Positions 35,996-45,140 are shown, counted from the stretch's first letter. The stretch is DNA of 64,000 nucleotides from Mesotoga prima MesG1.Ag.4.2 (GCF_000147715.2 NC_017934.1:62001-126000), one strand, 5' to 3'. Translations and numbers: made by a program. Notes: generated by a model from the letters alone, not told the origin.

Positions 35996-36098
35996 CCCCA
36001 AACAAAAGCCCTGAACAGGAGACCCCAAACAGAAGCCCTGAACAAGAGCATTTCAGGGCAGGCTCATTGGGGCAGGCTTCAGGGCAGGCTCGGTGGGG
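35996..36098. repeat. Nested alternating palindrome
   Basis: Left arm: CCCCA, CCCTGA, CCCCA, CCCTGA (at 35996, 36009, 36023, 36036), each separated by 8 bases. Right arm: TCAGGG, TGGGG, TCAGGG, TGGGG (at 36053, 36068, 36079, 36094), separated by 6-9 bases. The two arms can pair throughout as one large interrupted hairpin, or in several alternative registers. Confidence 0.9.
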
Positions 36099-36465
36099 AA
36101 GGCTCAGTGGAACGACAACGAATGCTTATTCCGAAAACGTCTGAATCGGTCATGCTTAACTTGTTTCAGCATCCAGGCAGGCTTACCGAAAACAACAAAT
36201 ACCGTGAAAGCGTCCTGTAATTCTTAAGAACACAACAAACCGTCATCTGAACTCCATTCAGAATCTCGATGCTCTCTTGTTGAATGTCAGTAACGAGCTC
36301 ACTTCATTGCCCTTTAGAAAAAGGTCTTCTTCTTCTCACAACTTGCAACTTGGAACTTGCAACCGTTCTTTTCTGAGAACGGAGAACTATTCAACGGACA
36401 ACGAGTTCTCCTGCTCTTTCCAACCACCAACGCGCTGCCCCCGGCCACGGTCTTCAAAAGTGCAG

Positions 36466-36486
36466 ATCCCGGATCAAGTCCGGGAT
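36466..36486. repeat. REP-like GTCAT hairpin (ATCCCGGA stem)
   Basis: ATCCCGGA-TCAAG-TCCGGGAT with GAC after it (GTCAT on the other strand). Identical stems lie at 55616-55636 and 55865-55885; related stems with compensatory changes occur elsewhere in the window. Confidence 0.88.
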
Positions 36487-36995
36487 GACAGAGTGAGGGA
36501 CTTCCGGAAACCGCTGCCTGGACAACTTCCTCAGTTGCATTGAAACCCTGAATTGATTGCCAGTTCTCTTCACGAGACCCCAGACCCTGTAATCGATACC
36601 CTGCGCTCCGCGTCATCTGAACTCCATTCAGAATCTCGTGTTTTTTGATTTAACCAAGAACAAAGAACAGATCCTCGCTCTGGAAGAACGGGATTTATTC
36701 AGTGAATGGAGAACCATTCAACGGCAGACCGGTCTTTCTTGCTCTTCCTACAACGAACCTTCAATCCCCGATCACTGTATTTCAAAGCCTGGATCCCGAA
36801 ACAAGTTCGGGGTGATCCTGACAGGTGAAGTGGATCATGATTAAGTCTACTCAAGAGAGTTAATGCATCAGAATAGAATTTACTTAGAGTCGAGATGAAG
36901 GAGATTAAGAATATGTACCTTTGAGTTAGATTTAGGCTTCATCTTCTGTAAGCTTATAATTTGTTGTGGAAGGAGTCATAAACGGAAGATTGCCC

Positions 36996-37253
36996 TTGAT
37001 TATCGAAGTTTGCACTGGAAGCGTGTGCCTTATGTAATGCTCTTCCGAGGTCAGTAAGAGACTTATGAATCTGGTTAACGAACATGGTTTAGGCAACCTT
37101 GCCACCTTGAAGGCGTCCCACTGTATGGGACCCTGTTGCGACGGAGTTGTAGCCGACGTAGACGAGAAGAGATTCACCGGAATTTCGACGAAAAACGTCG
37201 ACGAATTCTTCATGAGAGAGGTATTGAAACTAGAATCAGATCAGACGCTCTAG
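36996..37253 (+). pseudogene. 2Fe-2S thioredoxin-like (NuoE-type) protein gene with an in-frame stop
   Basis: One frame reads I-I-E-V-C-T-G-S-V-C-L-M, then TAA (37035-37037), then C-S-S-E-V-S-K-R-L-M-N-L-V-N-E-H-G-L, and A-S-H-C-M-G-P-C-C-D-G-V. The C-x4-C and C-x3-C pairs on the two sides of the stop are the four ligands of the thioredoxin-like 2Fe-2S ferredoxins related to NuoE/HydC, and spacing is kept across the stop. So a nonsense mutation (or base error) splits an otherwise intact 85-residue protein. TTG 36996 with GGAAG upstream is the likely start; TTG 36990 is an alternative. An ATG at 37065 could give only the second half. Confidence 0.65.
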
Positions 37254-37267
37254 TAGGGTTTAGAGCT

Positions 37268-38017
37268 TCATATATCCTTTAGGGCGGGGAATCTCTCCCG
37301 CCAGTCTCTTAGAATACTCATTTTCTCATAGTCCAGTTCCCAGAGAAGCAATCCCTTCTCTGCTTCAAAGGGTACTTCGTTGCCATCTTGATCGAAGAGT
37401 ACTGAAAAGGCCTCGTCGTATTCTATGCCGTTACCGTCGACCCCAGTCCTGTTTAGACCCAGAACAAATGACTGGTTCTCGATCGCCCTCGCTTTGAGAA
37501 GAGCCTGCCAGTGATTGGCTCGCTTTTCCGGCCAGTTGGCAATCACTATCATGACCTCTGCAGGCAAGTTGGCCCTGAAGAGCTCCGGAAAACGAAGATC
37601 GTAACAGATGTTCAGAGAGAAGTGTATGTTTTTCATCTCGAAAGAGAGATTAGTGTCACCGGGGCTGTAAACGATATTCTCCCCTCCGTACGAAAATAAC
37701 TTTCTCTTCCGGTAGATCAAAGGCTCCGAACCCGGGGCGAGAAAAGCCGCGCAGTTGTAGAACTTCGAGTTTCTTCTGTCTATAAAGCCGTAAACTGCCG
37801 GAATACCCCAGTGATCTACCTGCTTTCTGAAGAAACCACACGCATCTTTCACGTAAGCTCTTTCGGCGTTATTAGTGAACCCGCTCAAGGTAGTTTCGGG
37901 AAAAACAATTAGCTCAACACCTGCCTCCGAGGCCCCGGCGAAAACTCTTTCGATTATCTTCATGTTGATCTCTGGAGACTCCCATACTATGTTGAGAGGA
38001 ACGCCGCCTATTCTCAT
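37268..38017 (-). CDS. Carbon-nitrogen hydrolase (nitrilase superfamily, omega-amidase-like)
   Basis: 249 residues with the nitrilase triad: Glu41 in V-F-P-E-T-T-L-S-G-F, Lys in Y-R-K-R-K-L-F near 105, and Cys in L-N-I-C-Y-D-L-R-F-P-E-L near 137. The pattern is closest to omega-amidase/YafV-like enzymes that hydrolyse alpha-ketoglutaramate or similar amides. Its ATG overlaps the stop of the pyroglutamyl peptidase gene, so the pair may release and process glutamine- or pyroglutamate-derived compounds. Confidence 0.88.
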   Translation of the reverse strand: MRIGGVPLNIVWESPEINMKIIERVFAGASEAGVELIVFPETTLSGFTNNAERAYVKDACGFFRKQVDHWGIPAVYGFIDRRNSKFYNCAAFLAPGSEPLIYRKRKLFSYGGENIVYSPGDTNLSFEMKNIHFSLNICYDLRFPELFRANLPAEVMIVIANWPEKRANHWQALLKARAIENQSFVLGLNRTGVDGNGIEYDEAFSVLFDQDGNEVPFEAEKGLLLWELDYEKMSILRDWRERFPALKDI

Positions 38018-38616
38018 CTATTCTCCTCCACCGCAAGATCAATTATCCTCGAAAGGACCCTAGCCGAAACTTCCGCCTCTATTGCAGGTCTGTTTTCTCC
38101 CGGACCAATCTGCTCGGGAATGCACGGTATATGTACGAACCCGGCAGGGATGTTTATGGCTCTCTTCGTGAGAAAGTCCATACATCTGTAAAAGAGGTAG
38201 TTACAGACAAATGCGCCGGCTGAAAAAGATTTCTCGATGGGAAGACCCTCGTCCTTAAGTTTCGAGACGATCCCGTCGACCGGAAGCCTCGAAAAGTATG
38301 CGTCGGGCGAGGCAGGAATTATCTTCTCACCGGTCGCAATAAATCCGTTGTTGTCTGGAGTTGGGGATTCCTTCCAGTTGATCGCAATCTTCTCTGGAGT
38401 AACGAGAGATCTCCCGGCCGCCTGGCCGACCATGATCAACGCCTCCGGGACGTTGTCTAGGAGCCGCAGCTCCAGTCGAGAAAAGCAGTCGTCGAAGACC
38501 GTTGGGAGGCTCATGAGCTCAATGTCTTCCCTGATATCCGCTAGAAGCTCCACGACTATCTGCGAAGCGTTTATTTTACTTCCCCCGAAGGGGTCGAAGT
38601 GGGTCACGAGTATCAT
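38014..38616 (-). CDS. pcp: Pyroglutamyl-peptidase I (pyrrolidone-carboxylate peptidase)
   Basis: A 200-residue cysteine peptidase removing N-terminal pyroglutamate. Family marks: T-H-F-D-P-F-G-G-S-K-I-N-A-S at the start, G-Q-A-A-G-R with Glu in T-P-E-K-I-A-I-N, the nucleophile region S-A-G-A-F-V-C-N-Y-L-F-Y, and the catalytic His in G-F-V-H-I-P. Length is typical. ATG preceded by GAGAGGTG. Confidence 0.92.
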   Translation of the reverse strand: MILVTHFDPFGGSKINASQIVVELLADIREDIELMSLPTVFDDCFSRLELRLLDNVPEALIMVGQAAGRSLVTPEKIAINWKESPTPDNNGFIATGEKIIPASPDAYFSRLPVDGIVSKLKDEGLPIEKSFSAGAFVCNYLFYRCMDFLTKRAINIPAGFVHIPCIPEQIGPGENRPAIEAEVSARVLSRIIDLAVEENR

Positions 38617-38714
38617 CTTTTACACCTCTCATTCCCTATAATTTTAGCATCATAAGGAAGTCGAGAATGAAAAGCCGTCATTCTGGTAGAATGATTCTGA
38701 AAGGGGTGATCTAG

Positions 38715-40664
38715 TTGAAGAAGCTGAAGCTTGAGGATCTCTACAAATACTCCGCTGTGGGCGATCTTCACATCTTTCCCGGTGGGAAAAACTTTGTCTT
38801 TGTAAGAAAGACGATGAACAAGAAGGAGAACCAGTACGAAAGCAACATCTGGTTGGGCAACATGAAGAATGAAGAAGTCCGTCAGCTGACCCGGGGCGGG
38901 AAGGACGGTTCTCCCGTCGTAAGTCCAGACGGCAAAAGCATTCTCTTTGTCTCGAAGAGAGACAAGGAGGCTAAAGGAACCGGGCTTTATCTTCTGCCTC
39001 TTGAGGGCGGTGAAAGCAGACTGGTGAAGACTCTTAAAGGAGGATTCTCCTCTGTCTCGTGGATCGATTCGGAGACGGTTCTATTCATGACGAAGCATGC
39101 CCCCGGGGAAGATCCCGAGAAGATCGAAGAAGACGAGCCGCCAGAGAAGAAGGTTTACGAAATAGATAGAATACCATTTGTCTCTAACGGCGCTGGATTC
39201 ACCGAGAACAGAGTGGGCCATCTATATAAGATGAAACTCGAAAATGGAAAGATGGAACCGATTACGGCCGTCGGAGGTGATATCGAAAGCATCGTTTTAT
39301 CTCCCGAGAGAAAGAGCGTCGCGGTAATAACAACCGAAGACAGGGAGAAGAGGCCGATATGGAGCAGTCTATACCTCCTCGATTTGCAGAGTGAAACTGC
39401 AAAGAGAATCGGTGACGACAGTCTCTCTTTCTATCATTGCGAGTGGTCAGACGATAGCGAACTCTTCGCCGTCGCGACAGACTTCAAAAAGGGCTTCCCA
39501 ACCAATCCCTTCATAGTCCACGTTGATCTGGAATCCTTCACTCTTACTACTCTTGCCAGGGAAATGGACCTGTACTTCGGCAACAGCCTGAACAGCGATG
39601 TGAGGGGTGTCTCGCCAAACACTTCCATGAAGGTTGTAGAAGGAAAGCTCTATTCGCTGGTAACTGCCGGGTCGCAGATAAAACTCGTTTCTATGGATAA
39701 AGAAGGAAAGGTAGAGGAAATCGCTGTCTCTTCGGGGAGCATAGACTGCTTCGATGTTGCAGGCGAGGAACTTCTACTTTCAGAGATGACCACGACAGAG
39801 CCACTGGAGATCTACTCTCTTGTCAAAGGCAAGAAGAAGAAACTCACGAGCTTTAACTCGTGGATGAAGGGTATCAAGCTGTCAAAACCGGAGGGCTTCG
39901 AAGTGGAGGCCTCAGATGGGCAAAAGATTGAAGGCTGGATAATGAGGCCGGTAGACTTCGAGGAAGGGAAGAAATACCCGGCCGTAGTGGAGATCCACGG
40001 AGGGCCAAAGACGGCATACGGCGGCGGATATATACATGAGTTTCAGACTCTGGCCTCCGAAGGATATGCAGTTATCTACTGTAACCCGAGGGGAAGCGCC
40101 GGTTACGGAACCGACTTCGCCGATATAAGGGGCCATTACGGGGAAAGGGATTTCGAAGACATAATGGAAATCGTCGAGTACGTCATAAATGAATACGATT
40201 TCGTCGACGAAGAGAGACTCGGTGTCACCGGGGGCTCATACGGCGGTTTCATGACAAACTGGATTGTAGGACATACTGACGCCTTCAAGGCGGCCGTCTC
40301 CCAGAGGTCTATCTCGAGCTGGATTTCCTTCTTCGGCACTACGGATATAGGATATTTCTTTGCAAGCGATCAAACCGGAGGCGATTTCTTCGACAACCTC
40401 GAGGGTTATCTAAGGCAGTCACCTCTGATGTCGGCGCCCAACGTCGTCACTCCGATTCTTTTCATTCACTCCCTTGAAGATTACAGATGCTGGGTCCCCG
40501 AAGCGATGCAATTCTTCACAGCGCTAAGGCATCTCGGCAAAGAGGCCAAAATGGTGCTCTTCCCGAAGGAGAACCACGAGCTTTCCAGAGGCGGCCTTCC
40601 CATACATAGAGAAAAGCGTTTGAGGGCAATACTGGAATGGTTCGATTCCTATCTGAAGATATGA
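38715..40664 (+). CDS. S9-family (acylaminoacyl) peptidase
   Basis: A 649-residue prolyl-oligopeptidase-type serine peptidase. The first 400 residues are a TolB-like beta-propeller (repeated D-G-S-P-V-V-S-P-D-G-K, V-L-S-P-E-R-K). The C-terminal alpha/beta hydrolase has the Ser in G-G-S-Y-G-G-F-M-T, the Asp in H-S-L-E-D-Y-R-C-W and the His in K-E-N-H-E-L-S-R-G-G. No signal peptide is seen, so it is cytoplasmic and degrades oligopeptides. TTG start with GGGGTGATCTAG upstream. The next gene starts seven bases after its stop. Confidence 0.92.
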   Translation: MKKLKLEDLYKYSAVGDLHIFPGGKNFVFVRKTMNKKENQYESNIWLGNMKNEEVRQLTRGGKDGSPVVSPDGKSILFVSKRDKEAKGTGLYLLPLEGGESRLVKTLKGGFSSVSWIDSETVLFMTKHAPGEDPEKIEEDEPPEKKVYEIDRIPFVSNGAGFTENRVGHLYKMKLENGKMEPITAVGGDIESIVLSPERKSVAVITTEDREKRPIWSSLYLLDLQSETAKRIGDDSLSFYHCEWSDDSELFAVATDFKKGFPTNPFIVHVDLESFTLTTLAREMDLYFGNSLNSDVRGVSPNTSMKVVEGKLYSLVTAGSQIKLVSMDKEGKVEEIAVSSGSIDCFDVAGEELLLSEMTTTEPLEIYSLVKGKKKKLTSFNSWMKGIKLSKPEGFEVEASDGQKIEGWIMRPVDFEEGKKYPAVVEIHGGPKTAYGGGYIHEFQTLASEGYAVIYCNPRGSAGYGTDFADIRGHYGERDFEDIMEIVEYVINEYDFVDEERLGVTGGSYGGFMTNWIVGHTDAFKAAVSQRSISSWISFFGTTDIGYFFASDQTGGDFFDNLEGYLRQSPLMSAPNVVTPILFIHSLEDYRCWVPEAMQFFTALRHLGKEAKMVLFPKENHELSRGGLPIHREKRLRAILEWFDSYLKI

Positions 40665-40671
40665 GCCGTTG

Positions 40672-41703
40672 ATGGAAAACAAGAAGGCAGGAAACATCCA
40701 TGTAAGATTCGCCTCAATCGATGACAACGAAAAGCTCCTCAAGATCGAGCGAGAGTCGGCTCAGGAGGGGAGTATCTGGCTGGTCGCCTTCAGAGAGGAC
40801 TTCTTTGGAAGACTGAAGTACTTCGAAGAGGGTTTCATTATGATTGCCGAAGACGCATATGACATCATTGGATGTATCGGTGTTGGAATCGACAACCTGA
40901 TCGTAAACGGAGAGATCAAAAAGGCCATCTATCTCTTTGGGCTTCGGACGAACCCGAAATACAGGCTGAAAGTAGCCCGCTGGCTGAAATCGATCATTCA
41001 GGAACTGCAGAATCTGCTCGGCCCCACGGATTTCGATTTCGGATATGCGTCGGTTAAGGCCGACAACATTGCCTCGAAGAAGATTCTCAAGCACATGGGT
41101 TTCTCCACTACGGCGATTCTGGACTTCTACGCCTGCCCGGTTAGGAAGACCTCTCAGGAGAAGTCGGTTTTTGTGGAAAGGGAGGTCGACCTGGAAACGA
41201 TTTTGGACCTGTACAAACCTCTCGAGAAGGATCATGACCTTCTTCTTCAAGGTACGAAGGCCTTCGAGGTGATGATTACAGAGAGGAGATTGTGGTTATT
41301 CAAGACTGAAGGTGCATACGCCCTGGTTCTCGACACGAGCGGCGAGCAGGACTTTGGAATCACACGCCTTTCAAAGGGGTTGAGGGCGTTCCAGCTTCTG
41401 GCTCAGGGAACTCTTTCACCGCTGGTGAGGATCCCGAAAATGAATGAGCGATTGAGGTCCTGGGACGTTCTTCTCTTCGGCTGGGACGATATCCGAAGCG
41501 CGCGAAAGATCGTAAGAAAGATCCATAGATGCGCCTGGGAAGAGGGCATAACGCTGATCAACTTCTCGAGGGACAGAAGCCTCGGAAGTATGAAGGGTGC
41601 GGTGGGTTCTCTCAGTTTCAGGATTCCCTTTGAGATAATGATCTATGAGAAGAACAGCATAAATAGAGGAAGCAGACCTATAATAAGAACTCCGACGATA
41701 TAA
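40672..41703 (+). CDS. GNAT-family N-acetyltransferase-like protein
   Basis: About 343 residues. The first 165 resemble a GNAT fold: V-R-F-A-S-I-D-D-N-E-K-L-L-K-I-E-R at the start, Y-L-F-G-L-R-T-N-P-K-Y-R leading into the acetyl-CoA helix, and S-V-K-A-D-N-I-A-S-K-K-I-L-K-H-M-G-F at the end. The usual Q/R-x-x-G-x-G/A loop reads R-L-K-V-A, so CoA binding may be altered. The C-terminal half is a second, more divergent domain I cannot name. Its start lies seven bases after the S9 peptidase stop; the two are probably cotranscribed. Confidence 0.78.
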   Translation: MENKKAGNIHVRFASIDDNEKLLKIERESAQEGSIWLVAFREDFFGRLKYFEEGFIMIAEDAYDIIGCIGVGIDNLIVNGEIKKAIYLFGLRTNPKYRLKVARWLKSIIQELQNLLGPTDFDFGYASVKADNIASKKILKHMGFSTTAILDFYACPVRKTSQEKSVFVEREVDLETILDLYKPLEKDHDLLLQGTKAFEVMITERRLWLFKTEGAYALVLDTSGEQDFGITRLSKGLRAFQLLAQGTLSPLVRIPKMNERLRSWDVLLFGWDDIRSARKIVRKIHRCAWEEGITLINFSRDRSLGSMKGAVGSLSFRIPFEIMIYEKNSINRGSRPIIRTPTI

Positions 41704-41747
41704 CTTTAAAATTCTCTTTTCGGATTGACTGAAGACTTGGTAAATGA

Positions 41748-41785
41748 GAGGCCGGGTCGGAAAGGCTTAGACCCGGCCTCAATTT
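41748..41785. terminator. Bidirectional terminator between convergent genes
   Basis: Perfect 11-bp stem GAGGCCGGGTC / GACCCGGCCTC (41748-41758 and 41770-41780), followed by AATTT on the plus strand and A/T-rich sequence on the minus strand. Confidence 0.8.
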
Positions 41786-42109
41786 CTATGGATGAGGTGC
41801 CTTCACTACCAGAACCCGCAAAGTCTCTTCTCCGGTGTTGACTATTCCGTGCGGTATCATTTTCGGACTGTCAATGATGTCATCTTCCATTACTTCATGC
41901 TTATCTCCGCCGATTGTGATTATTCCTCTACCGGCGAGCACTAGTATGAAAACATCGACAGGTGTCTTGTGCTCGGCCAATTCCATCCCCTCGGCTATGT
42001 CAATGACGACCGCCTGCGCATTCTCTCTGTCGTAGATTATCCGGCCCTTAAGTCCGGGTCTGTCAAGTGCAACTTTGCCCTTTTCGATTGAGCTCTTCAC
42101 CAACTTCAT
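41786..42109 (-). CDS. Small cupin-domain protein
   Basis: A 107-residue single-domain cupin: A-E-H-K-T-P-V-D-V-F-I-L-V-L-A-G-R-G gives the first cupin motif (only one His of the usual pair) and D-S-P-K-M-I-P-H-G-I-V-N the second. Metal binding is possible, but ligands are reduced. ATG 42109 has GAGGCGAGGTG before it; a GTG immediately upstream is an alternative start. It resembles small cupins of anaerobes with no set function. Confidence 0.8.
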   Translation of the reverse strand: MKLVKSSIEKGKVALDRPGLKGRIIYDRENAQAVVIDIAEGMELAEHKTPVDVFILVLAGRGIITIGGDKHEVMEDDIIDSPKMIPHGIVNTGEETLRVLVVKAPHP

Positions 42110-42179
42110 CACCTCGCCTCTAATGTTAGTACTATCTTAGCAAACCGAAGAGCCCCGATCGGTAACATATGTTACCGTA

Positions 42180-43199
42180 TCATAGGACTTCGCTCAGGAA
42201 TAGCGAGAGAGCCAGAAGCCCGAGGACTACTACCCAGCCAATTATCGTAACCCTAACAGCCTTGCCCGCCTTATTCGCTTCCCACCAGGAGCGCGGTTCT
42301 ATCCCCTGAAGTCTGAACGTTATGATTGAAGCGAGGTTTATACAGACAATGTTGACGAAGAACAGGAGTATCGCTCCGGAGAATCCGTCGATATTTCCGC
42401 TTCCGAGGAGCAGCCCTGCCGCAGCCAGAGGCGGCATAAGTGAAACGGCTACCATAACCCCAATGAGCGAAGTGGATACCCCAGAGCTGATCGACAGGGC
42501 CGCAGCCGTTCCCGATGCGAACGCCAGCACAATGTCGCCCAGGTTGGCCACTGTTCGACTGGTTATCTCGTTAGTAGTGTAATCTAGTCTGAATAAGAGC
42601 CCGAAAACAAGAGCAAAGGCAAAGCCCAGCCCGATACGGATCAGATTCGTTCTCACGGACTTTGCGAGAAGTCCGAAGTCTCCGAGCGTCGTTGCAAAGG
42701 ACTGCGCGACGTTTGGCCCTAGCATCGGAGCGATCACCATCGCCCCGATGATTATTGCGGGGCTGTTTCTCACAAGGCCTATCGTAGCTACGATGGCCGA
42801 CAATACTATCATCGCTATGTCTACCGCGTCGTTCGAGATCATCTCCGAGATGTCGTGATAAAGCTCTTCTCTGCTTATTCGCTTGAAGATTCCCTTCTTG
42901 GGCTTATTCTCCTCTTCCGTGGCCTGATTCTCTTCTTCTTTCTCCTCTTCTTGAGCTCTTGGAAGCGAGGCTTCTACCTGAAAGAGTATTGCCCTGAAGG
43001 ATTCATCCTGGGTGAAGCGCTGCTCGAGAGAGTCGAGGATCTTTTCGCTGTTTTCGGCAAGCGCCAGTATCTTCGTCTGCCAAAGCTCTTCCGATGTCTT
43101 AACCGTCCAGTAGTCGATTATCGATTTCTCTTCCAGCATTTCCTTCAGATCTTTTTCGGGGTCGGAACCTGAGAATACTTCTATCAGTCTTTCGGCCAT
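42180..43199 (-). CDS. DUF389 / TIGR00341-family membrane protein
   Basis: 339 residues. A soluble N-terminal region (1-110) ends in a run of Glu residues (E-E-E-K-E-E-E-N-Q). Then come six or seven membrane helices with the family signatures I-V-L-S-A-I-V-A-T-I-G-L-V-R-N-S-P-A-I-I-I-G-A-M-V-I-A-P-M and V-A-V-S-L-M-P-P-L-A-A-A-G. The role of DUF389 proteins is not established. Confidence 0.88.
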   Translation of the reverse strand: MAERLIEVFSGSDPEKDLKEMLEEKSIIDYWTVKTSEELWQTKILALAENSEKILDSLEQRFTQDESFRAILFQVEASLPRAQEEEKEEENQATEEENKPKKGIFKRISREELYHDISEMISNDAVDIAMIVLSAIVATIGLVRNSPAIIIGAMVIAPMLGPNVAQSFATTLGDFGLLAKSVRTNLIRIGLGFAFALVFGLLFRLDYTTNEITSRTVANLGDIVLAFASGTAAALSISSGVSTSLIGVMVAVSLMPPLAAAGLLLGSGNIDGFSGAILLFFVNIVCINLASIITFRLQGIEPRSWWEANKAGKAVRVTIIGWVVVLGLLALSLFLSEVL

Positions 43200-43303
43200 C
43201 TAATCACCATCCCGTACAGAGACTGTGGCATAATTGTCTTGCTCGCTAAGAATATATTACACCTGCAAATAAGAAGAGAAGGCATCGAATCAGGGAGGTT
43301 GGA

Positions 43304-44197
43304 GTGTTCTATCTTTTGCTGGCGATACTTTCCAGTTCCTCCATAGCAATGATTTTCAAAGTGACGGAGGGAAGAAGCTACAACAGGCTCGCGGTTACTA
43401 CGTTCAATTACCTGAGCGCGTTTTTGGTAGCACTCGTCATGATGGCGGTTGAAAGACCGGCCATAGGTCCCGGCGGAGGATCTCCGGCCGAAGTGATAGT
43501 GAAGGGAGAACGTCTCTTCAGCCTCACCAGCAGCGTAGTCTGGGGCCTCTCTTTGGGACTCGTTTCCGGCCTCTTCTTCTTTCTCTCCTTCATCTTTTAT
43601 CAGAAGAGTGTCAGGGAAAGCGGGGCAAGCCTTTCGGGAGCCTTCGGAAAGCTGGGGATTCTAATACCCATGATTCTTTCTTTGCTAGTCTGGAAGGAGT
43701 ATCCGGAAGCGCTGCAGTGGGTCGGGATCTTCCTTGCCATCTTCTCGATCGTACTCGTGAACAACCCTTTCGGATCGGGGAGGCAGAATTTCAGAGCCGC
43801 TTTAGTCATGTTGTTTATTACCGGCGGACTGGCCGAATTTATGAACAAGCTGTTCCAGAACTACACCGTCAGCGGATACAAGAATGTCTTTCTCTTCAGC
43901 GTCTTTGCAAGCGCATTTGCGATAAGCGCATTCTTTCTGAAGAGGTCCGGTAAATCTTTCCGTAAGAGGGAAGCAATCATAGGACTGATCGTGGGACTGC
44001 CAAACCTCTTCTCATCCTTCTTTCTCATAATGGCCCTGGAAGAAATGAAGGGTTCCGTGGTCTTTCCCGTTTACAGTGCCGGAAGCGTTGTGATGATAAG
44101 TCTTGGAAGCCTTATGTTCTTCGGTGAAAAGCTCAAGAAGCTCGAGATGATATCCTTAGGCATGGTGCTGATTTCCCTTATTATAATAAACATATGA
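43304..44197 (+). CDS. EamA/DMT-superfamily transporter
   Basis: A 297-residue protein with ten predicted membrane helices in two EamA halves (about 1-145 and 155-297), including F-Y-Q-K-S-V-R-E-S-G-A-S-L-S-G-A-F-G-K-L and S-V-V-F-P-V-Y-S-A-G-S-V-V-M. The cargo is probably a small metabolite, not predictable. GTG start with GGGAGG five bases before it. Confidence 0.85.
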   Translation: MFYLLLAILSSSSIAMIFKVTEGRSYNRLAVTTFNYLSAFLVALVMMAVERPAIGPGGGSPAEVIVKGERLFSLTSSVVWGLSLGLVSGLFFFLSFIFYQKSVRESGASLSGAFGKLGILIPMILSLLVWKEYPEALQWVGIFLAIFSIVLVNNPFGSGRQNFRAALVMLFITGGLAEFMNKLFQNYTVSGYKNVFLFSVFASAFAISAFFLKRSGKSFRKREAIIGLIVGLPNLFSSFFLIMALEEMKGSVVFPVYSAGSVVMISLGSLMFFGEKLKKLEMISLGMVLISLIIINI

Positions 44198-44264
44198 TAT
44201 CTCTTTGGATTAAAACAACGTCGAGGTAGTATTGAGACAATATCAGTCAGTGGAGGTGCGTCCC

Positions 44265-45140
44265 GTGTTACACAGAATTGGAAGAGACAGAGTAGTGTAC
44301 GATATGTCGCCTGAACACAAGCCCGTTCTGGAAGTCAGCCCGGGGGATACTGTAATAGTGGAGACGGAGGATTGCTTCTGCCACCGGATCGTCTTAGAGT
44401 CACAGACCGTCGGAGGAGACTTCGACTTCACTCATGTGAATCCGGCTACCGGGCCCATCGCCGTTAAGGGAGCGATGCCGGGTGACACGATAGTAGTCAG
44501 TATAGAGAGCATAGAGCTTGACAGTCAGGGCGTTGTCGAGACCTGTCCCTTCTGGGGCCCGGTTAGCAATGTCTCCAGGGAGTGCGTTACCGAAATCGTC
44601 AAGATTGACGGCAATTTCATGTCGTTTCTGGGAGAGCGCATCGAAATAAAACCTATGATAGGCGTAATCGGAAACTCTCCGGCCGAAGGTTCCGTTTCCT
44701 GTACAACTCCGGGAAGTCATGGCGGAAACCTCGACACAAAAGATATTGCGGCCGGTTCGAGAGTTTATCTTCCGGTCTTCGTGAAGGGAGGGAATCTCTC
44801 CCTCGGTGACGTTCATGCGAGAATGGGAGACGGGGAAGTCGGCGGCACAGGAGTCGAGATAAGAGCCCTTGTGAGACTCAGTGTAGATATAGATAAGATG
44901 CCAGTCGAAAGTCCCACCGTCGAAACCGAAGAGGCTTTCTACCTTTTGTTCAGCGCGAAGACTCTTGAAGAGGCAAGCCGCGGGGCGGTTAAGAGAGCCA
45001 TCGAATTTATCTCGGACTGGAAGTCTATTCCCGCTGAAAGAGCCTATATGCTGACAAGCATCACGTGCGATCTGATGATAAGCCAGGTGGTGAATCCACT
45101 GGTAACTGTGCGAGTTAGAGTTCCGAAAGAGATTCTCTAG
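44265..45140 (+). CDS. Acetamidase/formamidase family protein
   Basis: About 291 residues of the FmdA/AmdA family: V-S-P-G-D-T-V-I-V-E-T-E-D, H-V-N-P-A-T-G-P-I-A-V-K-G-A-M-P-G-D, T-P-G-S-H-G-G-N-L-D-T-K, and the acidic/His motif L-G-D-V-H-A-R-M-G-D-G-E-V. It hydrolyses short-chain amides to ammonia and acid. GTG 44265 is six bases after GGAGGTG; the frame is also open to a TTG at 44232. The stop TAG shares its last base with the GTG start of the next gene. Confidence 0.9.
   Translation: MLHRIGRDRVVYDMSPEHKPVLEVSPGDTVIVETEDCFCHRIVLESQTVGGDFDFTHVNPATGPIAVKGAMPGDTIVVSIESIELDSQGVVETCPFWGPVSNVSRECVTEIVKIDGNFMSFLGERIEIKPMIGVIGNSPAEGSVSCTTPGSHGGNLDTKDIAAGSRVYLPVFVKGGNLSLGDVHARMGDGEVGGTGVEIRALVRLSVDIDKMPVESPTVETEEAFYLLFSAKTLEEASRGAVKRAIEFISDWKSIPAERAYMLTSITCDLMISQVVNPLVTVRVRVPKEIL

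Larger units (their letters stand above)
35900..36995. repeat. Repeat-dense intergenic region, about 1.1 kb
   Basis: It contains the nested palindrome at 35996-36098 and several GTCAT-type hairpins (around 36150, 36242, 36466-36486, 36612, 36790). There are also low-complexity words such as AACTTGGAACTTG (36338-36360) and a partial copy (about 36642-36760) of the repeat seen at 56041 and 60690. No gene is supported. Confidence 0.8.

Noticed and set aside
36932-37213. 93-residue minus-strand frame
   Set aside because: It is antisense to the interrupted 2Fe-2S protein, whose cysteine motifs are convincing in the plus frame.
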